Shown here piece by piece: positions 24,761 to 32,782 of a stretch of 64,000 nucleotides of DNA. How positions within the stretch are numbered: position 1 is the stretch's first letter; the number at the start of each line of letters is the position of its first letter. The stretch lies in the NCBI GenBank assembly GCA_002395835.1, contig DGVD01000015.1, forward strand, positions 210,735 to 274,734, given 5' to 3'. The notes under the pieces were generated by a model. The model saw nothing but the letters and a program-made list of their open reading frames with translations, had not been told where the DNA came from and ran no database searches. Origin of the DNA: Bacteroidales bacterium UBA4293. GTDB lineage: Bacteria; Bacteroidota; Bacteroidia; Bacteroidales; Bacteroidaceae. The translations under genes and the position numbers were made by a program.

Positions 24761-25681
24761 ATGACCCTGCACTACAGTAATGTTTGGCAAGAAATAAAAG
24801 ACTATATTTCCATCTTTGTAGGAATAGCTCTTTATGCACTGGCATGGTGTGCCTTCCTACTCCCCTATCAGATATCTACAGGAGGAGTGACAGGTATATC
24901 TGCAGTTATTTACTATGCTACCCAGTTCCCCATGCAAAATGCCTATTTGGCCATCAATGCTGTTCTATTAATAGGTGGTGCCAAGGTTTTAGGATTCAAG
25001 TTCTGTGTAAAAACTGGATTTGCCATCCTTACCCTATATGTCATGCTGGATTTATTCCAGCTGCTCTTTGCCGGTCCTGATGGTAAACCTGTACAATTTC
25101 TAGGTAAAGACCAGGATTTCATGGCTTGTATCATTGGAGCCATGATCTGCGGACTGGGACTGGGTATAGCTTTTTCTGGTAATGGAACCACAGGAGGTAC
25201 TGATATCATAGCAGCTATTGTCAATAAGTATCGTAACGTCTCCATGGGACGGGTAATCTTCATTGTAGACTGCTTCATCGTCTTCTCCTGCTACTTTGTC
25301 TTCCACGACTGGAAACGTGTGGTCTTCGGTTTCGTAACCATGTTCATGATGACTCAGACACTGGATTACTACATGAACAGAATCCGACAATCGGTCCAGT
25401 TCTTTATCATAAGTAAGAAGTATGAGCAAATAGCAGAAGCCATAACTACCATAGCTCACAGAGGATGTACTTTACTTGATTCCGAAGGTTATTACAGTAA
25501 ACAAAACTCTAAAATCCTTATGGTAATAGCCCGTCAGAAAGAGTCAAATACTATTTTCCGTATTGTAAAAAGTATTGATCCTGATGCTTTCATCACACAA
25601 AGCAATGTTATCGGTGTATTTGGTAAAGGTTTTGATGTCCTGAAAGTAAAAGCAAATAAGGAACTTGAAAAAAAAGCATGA
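24761..25681 (+). CDS. YitT family membrane protein (DUF161 plus DUF2179)
   Basis: 306 aa. Five to six transmembrane helices in the first 210 residues, with the family motifs STGGVTGISAV and GNGTTGGTDIIAA. A cytoplasmic DUF2179 domain (about 215-300) contains HRGCTLLDSEGYYSKQNSKIL. The family is suspected to be a transporter or small-molecule sensor; function is not settled. It follows leuS by 1 nt and overlaps rdgB by 4 nt, so all three are one transcript. Confidence 0.9.
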   Translation: MTLHYSNVWQEIKDYISIFVGIALYALAWCAFLLPYQISTGGVTGISAVIYYATQFPMQNAYLAINAVLLIGGAKVLGFKFCVKTGFAILTLYVMLDLFQLLFAGPDGKPVQFLGKDQDFMACIIGAMICGLGLGIAFSGNGTTGGTDIIAAIVNKYRNVSMGRVIFIVDCFIVFSCYFVFHDWKRVVFGFVTMFMMTQTLDYYMNRIRQSVQFFIISKKYEQIAEAITTIAHRGCTLLDSEGYYSKQNSKILMVIARQKESNTIFRIVKSIDPDAFITQSNVIGVFGKGFDVLKVKANKELEKKA

Positions 25682-26256
25682 AAAAATTAGTTATAGCTAC
25701 TAATAACGCACATAAACTGGATGAAATTCGTGCTATCCTGGGCCACCAATTAGAACTACTCAGCCTAAAGGATATTCACTGTGATGTAGATATTCCAGAA
25801 ACAGCCGATACCCTGGAAGGAAATGCCAGCCAAAAAGCACATTTCATTTATGACAATTATGGTTTAAACTGTTTTGCTGATGACACGGGTTTGGAAGTTG
25901 AGGCCTTAAATGGAGAACCTGGTGTGCATACAGCCCGTTATGCCACAGAAGGTCATGACACCGATGCCAATGTTCGTAAACTGCTGCACGAACTAGAAGG
26001 TAAAAAGAACCGTAAAGCACGTTTCCGTACCATAGTTTCGCTCATAGAAGACGGTGTGGAGCATCAATTCGAAGGCATTGTCAATGGGACAATCACAACA
26101 GAAAAACGGGGTACAAACGGTTTTGGATATGACCCGGTATTCATTCCTGAAGGCTATGATGAAACCTTTGCAGAACTTGGTGTAGATGTAAAGAACCATG
26201 TGAGTCATAGAGCCAGAGCCATAGCTAAACTTTGTGCATATTTGCTCAATAAATAG
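25678..26256 (+). CDS. rdgB: Non-canonical purine NTP pyrophosphatase (RdgB/HAM1)
   Basis: 192 aa. Hydrolyses dITP, ITP and XTP to monophosphates and so keeps deaminated purines out of DNA and RNA. N-terminal ATNNAHKLDEI (the (T/S)xxxxK signature), FADDTGLEVEAL with the catalytic Asp pair, and NGFGYDPVFIP are all present. Last gene of the leuS operon, ending at the long hairpin terminator at 26309-26380. Confidence 0.95.
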   Translation: MKKLVIATNNAHKLDEIRAILGHQLELLSLKDIHCDVDIPETADTLEGNASQKAHFIYDNYGLNCFADDTGLEVEALNGEPGVHTARYATEGHDTDANVRKLLHELEGKKNRKARFRTIVSLIEDGVEHQFEGIVNGTITTEKRGTNGFGYDPVFIPEGYDETFAELGVDVKNHVSHRARAIAKLCAYLLNK

Positions 26257-26308
26257 CTTAACTATAGTTCTATAGTAGAGCAAATAAGAATAATCTTAGT
26301 TACAAATC

Positions 26309-26380
26309 TTCTCGACCTAAGTAAAGTTTCTTAGCAACACAAGTTGCTGATGTTCTTTACTTAGGTCGAGAACCTTTTTT
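26309..26380 (+). terminator. Long two-storey hairpin terminator after rdgB
   Basis: Perfect 18-bp arms (26309-26326 and 26355-26372) enclose a symmetrical 6-nt by 6-nt internal loop. A second 6-bp hairpin (AGCAAC/GTTGCT, 26333-26348) sits inside that loop. CCTTTTTT follows the outer stem. It lies between the convergent rdgB and HhH-barrel genes. Confidence 0.85.
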
Positions 26381-26412
26381 CCCTATAGTCTTAAGGTTTT
26401 AAGATGATATAC

Positions 26413-28401
26413 TTAGAACTTATACTTTAGTTGAATATTCATTAAACTTCTATTATTCTCTCTATCCATGTAATGAGTATATCCATACTTACACTGTATG
26501 AGTAAGTTCTTTGTAATATCATACCTTATTATACCTGAAAGCCTATAACCCTGCCCATAATAAGAAGGTATAGAGAAAGAATAAAGCAATCCCTGTTCAT
26601 AACTAAAAACTCTGGAGCTGAAATCATCGGTATGAAAATAGATAGCATTAAGAGAGAAACGAACAGGAATGAACTTGAATACGTATTGAATAGATTGAGC
26701 TATGGAATAACCCAAGGAGGGAACTCTATTCCCTTCGTTTACCTGAGAGTAATTCAATATAGTTTTAGCCAATAAATCCTGATTCAATAAATAATTAAAC
26801 TGAAGCTTTACTCTTTGATTCATAGTATAAGCCAAACCCTTTTTATTTGTTGCTTCATCTGTATAATCATTTTGCTTAGATTTATTCCGATAACGAATAC
26901 TAGCAGAAAAATTATCACTTTTCTTATACTGTAATTCAGCCATTATATCTATTCCATTCGTATTTGGTCTAGATATTCCATATTTTAAATAAGGAAACTT
27001 GAATAAATCTAGATAAGCCGATAACTTAAAACTCTGAAATAAGGATGTATTCAAACCTAAATATAATCCATGCTCATTTTTTACATTACTACTTTCAGAA
27101 AAGGCATTCCCATAGATAGCATTGTATTTCTTATCATAGTATCTATGAAGTAGCGTAATTTTTGTATCATTCAAAATACGAAATGTCAATGTATTAATAG
27201 CAGCCCATCCTCCTTGTGCACTATAAGCCCATTCACCATTTATACTGAAACTATAGCTTTTATAACCATAGTCCATACTAGTATTCCAAAACTTCTCCCC
27301 TACTGGATAATAGAATCGGTAACCTGATGAATTTCTTTTAAAAGGCTTATCAAAGAATGTATAAGCAGTGGTTACACCCAGATGATATCTCTTATCATTA
27401 AAAGATATATTTCCACCCACTAACTGATTTAATACATTTCCTCTTTTAGATAATTCTGAAATGGTTCTATGGTATCCATCTTCTTTCAGAGAATTTATTT
27501 CATCATTCTTTAGAGTAGCATCTACATGTTTATAAGAATAAAATAGAGAAAGATCCACTTTACCTAATTGCACTGTTGAAGCTAATCCTTGAAAAAAATT
27601 ATATTCACTGGTCGATGAATGTGGTTTTATACCATTTCCTGTAGTAGTATATTGCGATAAGACAGACGTTTTACCCAAGGTAAAGTAAGTATTCAAGACT
27701 AAACCTTGTCCAAAACTTAAACGGTAATTACCAAGGATAAGCTTCTTTATTATACCTAATCTATTTATAGAGGCATAATAAGAATAACTGTCAAGCCCCT
27801 TTGTATATGAATTAAAACAAGGTTCACCTATATCTTTTTCGGCTACAAAACCAGCATCTACCCTATCACCATATTTAAATTTATACCGTATAGAATGGTA
27901 GAACTGAGAACCTAAATAGACATCTGATGCATCATAAAAAGGCACATCGGTACGTGCTACTAATTCATTCTTTCCATATTTCAGAATATTCTTGAAAGAT
28001 GGAAAATCATCTCTTTCTTTTTCCGATTCTCCACAGTAAATAAAGAATTGAAGCATTTGCCTGGTTTCATAATCTAAACCTCTGACAAGATTCAATTCTC
28101 CTAACGACTTCATGGGCCCATATGAAAACACATAGGCTTGAATTTCTTCAATCTGTTGGGGAGTAAGGAACGGCAACTGAACAAGTTCCTCTGTGGTTGT
28201 CCTGTTAATGTTTATTGGGTTCTCATGCAAGGCACAAAGATCATCATATAGATTACTCCAGGAATTGTCAGTTTCTGAATCTACTAAGAGTTTTTCTATA
28301 AAACTTTCCCAATCTAATGTTTGTGCTGATAAGTTTTCAACAGAATAAAAACTTAATCCACAAGACATTAATAACATTATTACTCGATTATTAAAAATCA
28401 A
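26413..28401 (-). CDS. Helix-hairpin-helix domain fused to a predicted outer-membrane beta-barrel
   Basis: 662 aa with a signal peptide (to about NLSAQ, residue 27). Residues about 60-120 form ComEA-like helix-hairpin-helix repeats (ININRTTTEELVQLPFLT; YGPMKSLGELNLVRGLD), a fold that binds double-stranded DNA without sequence preference. Residues about 135-662 show alternating aromatic/polar beta-strands and end in a terminal Phe (NIQLKYKF), typical of outer-membrane barrels. It may bind or import DNA at the surface, but this is inferred from domain content. Strongly AT-rich codon usage. A -7 box is at 28438-28431. Start codons at 28401 and 28377 are both possible. Confidence 0.8.
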   Translation of the reverse strand: MIFNNRVIMLLMSCGLSFYSVENLSAQTLDWESFIEKLLVDSETDNSWSNLYDDLCALHENPININRTTTEELVQLPFLTPQQIEEIQAYVFSYGPMKSLGELNLVRGLDYETRQMLQFFIYCGESEKERDDFPSFKNILKYGKNELVARTDVPFYDASDVYLGSQFYHSIRYKFKYGDRVDAGFVAEKDIGEPCFNSYTKGLDSYSYYASINRLGIIKKLILGNYRLSFGQGLVLNTYFTLGKTSVLSQYTTTGNGIKPHSSTSEYNFFQGLASTVQLGKVDLSLFYSYKHVDATLKNDEINSLKEDGYHRTISELSKRGNVLNQLVGGNISFNDKRYHLGVTTAYTFFDKPFKRNSSGYRFYYPVGEKFWNTSMDYGYKSYSFSINGEWAYSAQGGWAAINTLTFRILNDTKITLLHRYYDKKYNAIYGNAFSESSNVKNEHGLYLGLNTSLFQSFKLSAYLDLFKFPYLKYGISRPNTNGIDIMAELQYKKSDNFSASIRYRNKSKQNDYTDEATNKKGLAYTMNQRVKLQFNYLLNQDLLAKTILNYSQVNEGNRVPSLGYSIAQSIQYVFKFIPVRFSLNAIYFHTDDFSSRVFSYEQGLLYSFSIPSYYGQGYRLSGIIRYDITKNLLIQCKYGYTHYMDRENNRSLMNIQLKYKF

Positions 28402-28430
28402 AAATAATAATATATGTAGTTAAGATGTGT

Positions 28431-28438
28431 CAAAGTTA
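28431..28438 (-). promoter_or_regulatory. -7 element of the HhH-barrel gene
   Basis: TAACTTTG on the minus strand, 29 nt before the ATG at 28401. Confidence 0.5.
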
Positions 28439-28482
28439 AGCTAATCTTCTTTATTAAACAAATCTAATAAGAAAAATAAATT

Positions 28483-28490
28483 TATCTTTG
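28483..28490 (+). promoter_or_regulatory. -7 element of the DUF4294 gene
   Basis: TATCTTTG, 7 nt before the ATG at 28498 and 19 nt before the ATG at 28510. The spacing either makes the mRNA leaderless or favours the second ATG. Confidence 0.65.
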
Positions 28491-28509
28491 CACTATAATG
28501 ACAGAAATA

Positions 28510-29148
28510 ATGATTAGAAGACTGTTTATCATATTAACTATCATTTTTATTCCGCTGAATATTCTAGCACAGGAACAATATGCAAATGAATATGATGTGG
28601 GAAAACCTTTACCTACTACCATCAAATTAAAAATTGGACATAGCTGGGATAGACGATACAAAACAGTAATCACACACATTGAATTACCTACTGTTTATAT
28701 CTACCCTCCGATGAAATTTAAAAATCGTCGTCAAAGAGCAAAATACACTAAATTGGTTCGTAATGTAAAAAAGACACTTCCCATTGCAAAAATGATTAAT
28801 GGGACTATCATTGAAACCTATGAATATTTACAGACATTACCCGATGAAAAAGCTAAACAAGATCATTTAAAAGCAGTAGAGAAAGGACTAAAAAAACAAT
28901 ATACCCCACAAATGAAGAAGTTGACCTATTCACAAGGCAAACTTCTTATAAAACTAGTAGATAGAGAATGTAACTCCCGTGCATATGATCTTATCAAAGC
29001 ATTTATGGGTTCATTTAAAGCAGGTGTTTACAATGCATTTGCTACTATTTTTGGAGCTACACTGAAAAAACACTATAATCCGGAAGAAAAAGAAGAAGAC
29101 CAGATGATAGAGAGAATTGCCATTCTTGTAGAAAACGGACAATTATAA
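28510..29148 (+). CDS. DUF4294 exported protein
   Basis: 212 aa from the ATG at 28510, with signal peptide MIRRLFIILTIIFIPLNILAQ. The mature part is basic, with ITHIELPTVYIYPPMKFKN and VDRECNSRAYDLIKAFMGSFKAG, matching DUF4294, a Bacteroidetes family of unknown function. An upstream ATG at 28498 is in frame but lies at the expected transcription start, so the shorter form is preferred. Divergent from the HhH-barrel gene and convergent with the TrmH gene (stop-to-stop with no gap). Confidence 0.8.
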   Translation: MIRRLFIILTIIFIPLNILAQEQYANEYDVGKPLPTTIKLKIGHSWDRRYKTVITHIELPTVYIYPPMKFKNRRQRAKYTKLVRNVKKTLPIAKMINGTIIETYEYLQTLPDEKAKQDHLKAVEKGLKKQYTPQMKKLTYSQGKLLIKLVDRECNSRAYDLIKAFMGSFKAGVYNAFATIFGATLKKHYNPEEKEEDQMIERIAILVENGQL

Positions 29149-29682
29149 CTATTCTATCAATAATTGTCTTGCAAATTCCCATATTACTATTCCTGCAGTA
29201 ACGGAAACATTTAAAGAGTGTTTAGTACCAAATTGAGGTATTTCCAAACAAGCATCAGAATTATCTACTACTTCTTGTTTTACCCCTTTTACCTCATTAC
29301 CCAGCACAATAGCATACTTCTTATCTTTAGCTAATGCAAGATTCTGTAATTTTACACTATGCTCAACCTGTTCTGTAGAATACACAAAATATCCATTAGC
29401 CTTTAACTCTTGGACAGCATCCAATGTATTCTTAAAATATTTCCATTCCACAGAATCTTCAGCACCTAAAGCAGTTTTATGAATATCGGGTTGCGGAGGT
29501 GTAGCAGTAATACCACACAAATAAATACATTCTACACGAAAAGCATCAGAAGAACGAAAAACAGAACCCACATTGTGTAAACTACGTACATCATCCAATA
29601 CCACTATTAAGGGTATTTTTTTAACTTGTTTGAATTCTTCTACATTCAAACGGTTCATTTCCGTTATCTTCAGCTTATGCAT
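29149..29682 (-). CDS. TrmH/SpoU-family RNA 2'-O-methyltransferase
   Basis: 177 aa SPOUT-fold (trefoil-knot) methyltransferase. Motif 1 is VRSLHNVGSVFRSSDAF near residue 35, motif 2 VLGNEVKGV near 130, and motif 3 IPQFGTKHSLNVSVTAGI near 150. It probably methylates a tRNA or rRNA ribose; the target nucleotide is unknown. The start at 29682 (MHKLKITEMNRL) is chosen because the -7 box at 29715-29708 places the transcription start downstream of the longer ATG at 29706. It borders the candidate origin. Confidence 0.88.
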   Translation of the reverse strand: MHKLKITEMNRLNVEEFKQVKKIPLIVVLDDVRSLHNVGSVFRSSDAFRVECIYLCGITATPPQPDIHKTALGAEDSVEWKYFKNTLDAVQELKANGYFVYSTEQVEHSVKLQNLALAKDKKYAIVLGNEVKGVKQEVVDNSDACLEIPQFGTKHSLNVSVTAGIVIWEFARQLLIE

Positions 29683-29707
29683 AGTACACTTATTAACAAT
29701 TTCCATG

Positions 29708-29715
29708 CAAAGATA
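29708..29715 (-). promoter_or_regulatory. -7 element of the TrmH-family gene
   Basis: TATCTTTG on the minus strand, 25 nt before the ATG at 29682. It adjoins the first DnaA-like box at 29724. Confidence 0.65.
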
Positions 29716-29723
29716 CTATAACC

Positions 29724-30133
29724 TGTGGAAAACCTGTTTAAAACTTAATAAAACTTTATTTAAAGAAAACAATAAATAAATTTTGTTCTTATGAAATAAT
29801 TCCTAGCAGACAAAATAATAAGAAAAAGAAATAAATTAGCATAAAGTTTAAATCCAATTATGAATAGAGTTTTTAACCATTTTAGTTAGGAAATCCTGCC
29901 TAAAGTTTTTAACTTTGCATATTATTAACAGGATGTTGAAAATACAGCTAAATTCATAAAATTCAATAAGAAGAATTGTTTATAACTACTCAATAATATT
30001 TTTTCTAAGATTGATAACTTTATAAACAAGTTTTTCCCTGTTTTTTTATGAACTTTATCCACAGACAATAAACATCATCATAAGATTTTTTAAAAAAAAG
30101 AATAAAAAGAAATATATATAATAATAAACTTAA
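29724..30133. other. oriC: Candidate chromosomal replication origin (oriC)
   Basis: The longest gene-free stretch of the window (29683-30134), very AT-rich. DnaA-type 9-mers are a perfect TTATCCACA at 30055-30063, TTTTCCACA (minus strand) at 29724-29732, TTATAAACA at 30020-30028 and again on the minus strand at 29977-29985, and a looser TTATTAACA at 29922-29930. The run 30086-30133 is almost pure A/T and could unwind. A TAACTTTG box at 29910 might start an internal transcript. No tRNA or ORF is visible. dnaA is not adjacent. A near-consensus parS at 49067 supports an origin-proximal location. Confidence 0.55.
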
Positions 30134-30134
30134 A

Positions 30135-30914
30135 ATGTCTACTATAATTTTCCCTTCTCCTATATTTGGTCCTATTCATAGCAGAAGATTAGGTGTATCT
30201 TTAGGTATAAACCTATTGCCTCCTGATGGAAAGCTATGCTCTTTTGACTGCATTTATTGTGAATGTGGTTATAATGCCGATTTTAAAGCTAAGCAACCTC
30301 TTCCTACCCGTGAGGAGGTTAAAAATGCTTTGGAAAGTCGTTTAAAGGACATGCAGGAAAATGGTCCTAAACCTGATGTATTTACCTTTGCAGGTAATGG
30401 TGAACCTACCCTTCATCCTCACTTCCCTGAAATTATAAATGACACGATAGAATTACGTGATAAGTATTTTCCTGATGCGAAAGTGAGTGTACTAAGTAAT
30501 TCTACTTTGATATTTAAAGAAAATGTAAGGAATGCTTTGATGTTGGTAGATAATAATATATTGAAATTAGATACCATAGACATGGATTATATTAAAGAGG
30601 TGGATAGACCTATGGGTAAATATGAAGTAAACAGAATCATAGATAATATGAAAAAGTTCGATGGTCATATTATTATCCAGACTATGTTTATGAAGGGCCT
30701 TTCTCCTAATGGTGTAAATGTAGATAATACTTCAGATCAGTATGTTTTACCATGGTTGGAAGTGGTGAAGAATATAAATCCTAAACAAGTCATGATTTAT
30801 ACTATAGATCGTGAAACTCCCGACCAGAGACTTTTGAAAGCCACCCCTGAAGCACTAGATAGAATAGCATCTTTAATTAAAAAAGAAGGACTTTCTGTTT
30901 CGGTATCTTATTAA
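30135..30914 (+). CDS. Radical SAM protein (COG0731-like)
   Basis: 259 aa. The cluster-binding cysteines C35, C39 and C42 (CSFDCIYC) match CxxxCxxC, and FAGNGEPTLHPHFPE is the SAM-contacting glycine region. The opening FGPIHSRRLGVSLGINLLP is typical of the wyosine-like COG0731 group of Fe-S oxidoreductases. The reaction is unknown. It starts one base after the AT-rich candidate origin; its own promoter is not obvious. Codon use here is T/A-rich at third positions. Confidence 0.88.
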   Translation: MSTIIFPSPIFGPIHSRRLGVSLGINLLPPDGKLCSFDCIYCECGYNADFKAKQPLPTREEVKNALESRLKDMQENGPKPDVFTFAGNGEPTLHPHFPEIINDTIELRDKYFPDAKVSVLSNSTLIFKENVRNALMLVDNNILKLDTIDMDYIKEVDRPMGKYEVNRIIDNMKKFDGHIIIQTMFMKGLSPNGVNVDNTSDQYVLPWLEVVKNINPKQVMIYTIDRETPDQRLLKATPEALDRIASLIKKEGLSVSVSY

Positions 30915-30921
30915 ATTTGTC

Positions 30922-30929
30922 TATTTTTG
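30922..30929 (+). promoter_or_regulatory. -7 element of the PH-domain gene
   Basis: TATTTTTG, 21 nt before the ATG at 30951, in a 36-bp intergenic gap. Confidence 0.5.
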
Positions 30930-30950
30930 GTATCCAAATAAATATAATAA

Positions 30951-31358
30951 ATGAATCGCACTTTTCAAGGAAGAATATCACCAGGAATGTTATTTATTTT
31001 CCTATTGTTTTTATCCATTACCTTTTATTTTGGGTGGAATAAAAATATATTAGCTATTCCTCTACTTATTTTAGTTATATTTTTGATAGAACGTATTTTG
31101 CATACTACGTTTACTATTACATCTTCTGGATTGCTGATTATTCATAAAGGTAGATTCTCAAAAGATAAAAGTATAGATATTAATGATATAGCAAGAATAG
31201 AAAAAGGAACTTCTTTATATTCCAAACTAGGTGTAAATACTTATCTTAATGTAGTATTAAAAAATGGTAAGGAGATTAGTATATGGCCTGCTGATGAAGT
31301 GAGTTTTCTAGATTGGATTAAGAAAAAGAGATTAAATAATACCGTAAATATAGAATGA
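30951..31358 (+). CDS. Small membrane protein with bacterial PH-like domain
   Basis: 135 aa. Two hydrophobic segments (about 14-27 and 32-47) precede a C-terminal bacterial pleckstrin-homology-like domain (FTITSSGLLIIHKGRF; VVLKNGKEISIWPAD). Such proteins sit on the inner face of the membrane; no specific role is known. The stop overlaps the start of the PBP4 gene by 4 nt (ATGA), which suggests coupling to cell-wall metabolism. Confidence 0.75.
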   Translation: MNRTFQGRISPGMLFIFLLFLSITFYFGWNKNILAIPLLILVIFLIERILHTTFTITSSGLLIIHKGRFSKDKSIDINDIARIEKGTSLYSKLGVNTYLNVVLKNGKEISIWPADEVSFLDWIKKKRLNNTVNIE

Positions 31359-32779
31359 ACCAAAGAAAGATTTCAACATTTCTTTTCTTACTGGCTTTTT
31401 GTCCTCTTTTCCTCTTTGCTCAGGATATTAAACCTAGACAGTTGTCTCAAGAGCATATAGAAAAGAGTTTAGATACTATATCTTTATATAAAGAAAGCAA
31501 TGTACTATCTATTGAAATAGATTCTTTGTCAAGAGATAGTATATTACCCTGGCCTTTTTATATGACTGCACGACTTGATACCGCTATGCGTACAAGTCCT
31601 TATATGAAAGGTGTAACAGCAGGTGTAATGGTTTATGATTTTACTGCAGATTCAGTATTATATAGCTATAATGAAAAAAGACTTTTAAAGCCTGCATCTA
31701 CAGAAAAGCTTCTTACAAGTGTTACAGCTCTTAAAGAACTAGGTGCAGACCATCCTTTTTATTCCCGTCTATATTATACAGGAGAAGTTAAGCTAGATAC
31801 TATTTATTTTGTTCCCGATTCTATTCGTGCAGATATTCCTTTGGAAGAACTTGTGGATACCTTAGGTAATCCTTTATATAAGTTTATGAAGGTCTTTCAT
31901 GGAGATTTTTATGGTGTAGGTTCTTATGATCCTGTATTTTCAGGTACAGATTTAAATGCCTTTGCTGACAGTATAGTTGCCTTGGGAATGGATAGTATAG
32001 CAGGTAATATATATGAAGATGTTTCTAATAGATATAATCTATCCATTTCTCCTTTTTTAGTGAACAAGACAGGCTCTTTTGCTTCTAAATTGAGAGATGC
32101 TTTAAAGTTGAGGAATGTTCTATTTTCAGGTCTTACAGGGACTTCTGTTTGTCCTGAAGATACTGTATTATTAGCAGAACAAGTGCATACATTGAAGCAG
32201 ATTTTAAATAGAATGATGAAGCAAAGCGACAATCAGTATGCAGAAGCTGTCTTTCATAAAATAGGTTCCTTACGAAATTATCCTATTCATGGAGTAAGAA
32301 ATTTAATAGGAGAACTTAGTTTTAATCCAGATACTTATATTATAGCTGATGGAAGTGGATTATCGCATGATAATAAGGTTTCACCAGAACTGGAAATAGC
32401 CTTTTTAAAATATGCTCGTGAGAACGATTCTATTTATAATACCTTATATTCTTCCCTACCTATAGCAGGTGTAGATGGTACTTTAAGTGAACGTATGAAG
32501 GAACTACCAGCTTATAGGAATGTCCGGGCCAAGACTGGTACTTTAAATGATGTAATTACTCTTTCAGGTTATTGTACATCAGCTAATAATCATGAACTTA
32601 TTTTTGCTATTATGCTCAATGATATAAAGAGTTCTATCACTGCAAAAGCATTAGAAGATGAACTCTGTACTATCATGACGCACGATGAGACTTTCATTCC
32701 TAAAAAGAAAGTCATCGTAGTCAAACATCGTCCTGTAAGGAGAAGAACAGCTGCAAGAAAGAGAAGAAGACGCAGATAA
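31355..32779 (+). CDS. dacB: D-alanyl-D-alanine carboxypeptidase/endopeptidase (PBP4, S13)
   Basis: 474 aa exported enzyme (signal peptide to LFAQ) that trims or opens peptidoglycan cross-links. The three penicillin-binding motifs are present: SxxK as STEK at 115-118 (PASTEKL), SDN in KQSDNQYAEA, and KTG in RAKTGTLND. The large insertion between the first two motifs is normal for class C PBPs. Oddly, the last 25 residues are extremely basic (VRRRTAARKRRRRR), which may bind wall polymers, lipopolysaccharide or nucleic acid. It ends 3 nt before the stop of a convergent gene. Confidence 0.92.
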   Translation: MNQRKISTFLFLLAFCPLFLFAQDIKPRQLSQEHIEKSLDTISLYKESNVLSIEIDSLSRDSILPWPFYMTARLDTAMRTSPYMKGVTAGVMVYDFTADSVLYSYNEKRLLKPASTEKLLTSVTALKELGADHPFYSRLYYTGEVKLDTIYFVPDSIRADIPLEELVDTLGNPLYKFMKVFHGDFYGVGSYDPVFSGTDLNAFADSIVALGMDSIAGNIYEDVSNRYNLSISPFLVNKTGSFASKLRDALKLRNVLFSGLTGTSVCPEDTVLLAEQVHTLKQILNRMMKQSDNQYAEAVFHKIGSLRNYPIHGVRNLIGELSFNPDTYIIADGSGLSHDNKVSPELEIAFLKYARENDSIYNTLYSSLPIAGVDGTLSERMKELPAYRNVRAKTGTLNDVITLSGYCTSANNHELIFAIMLNDIKSSITAKALEDELCTIMTHDETFIPKKKVIVVKHRPVRRRTAARKRRRRR

Positions 32780-32782
32780 TCT

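Noticed and set aside
28498..28509. The longer start of the DUF4294 protein.
   Set aside because: It falls at the predicted transcription start, and the second ATG gives a cleaner signal peptide. It cannot be excluded if the mRNA is leaderless.
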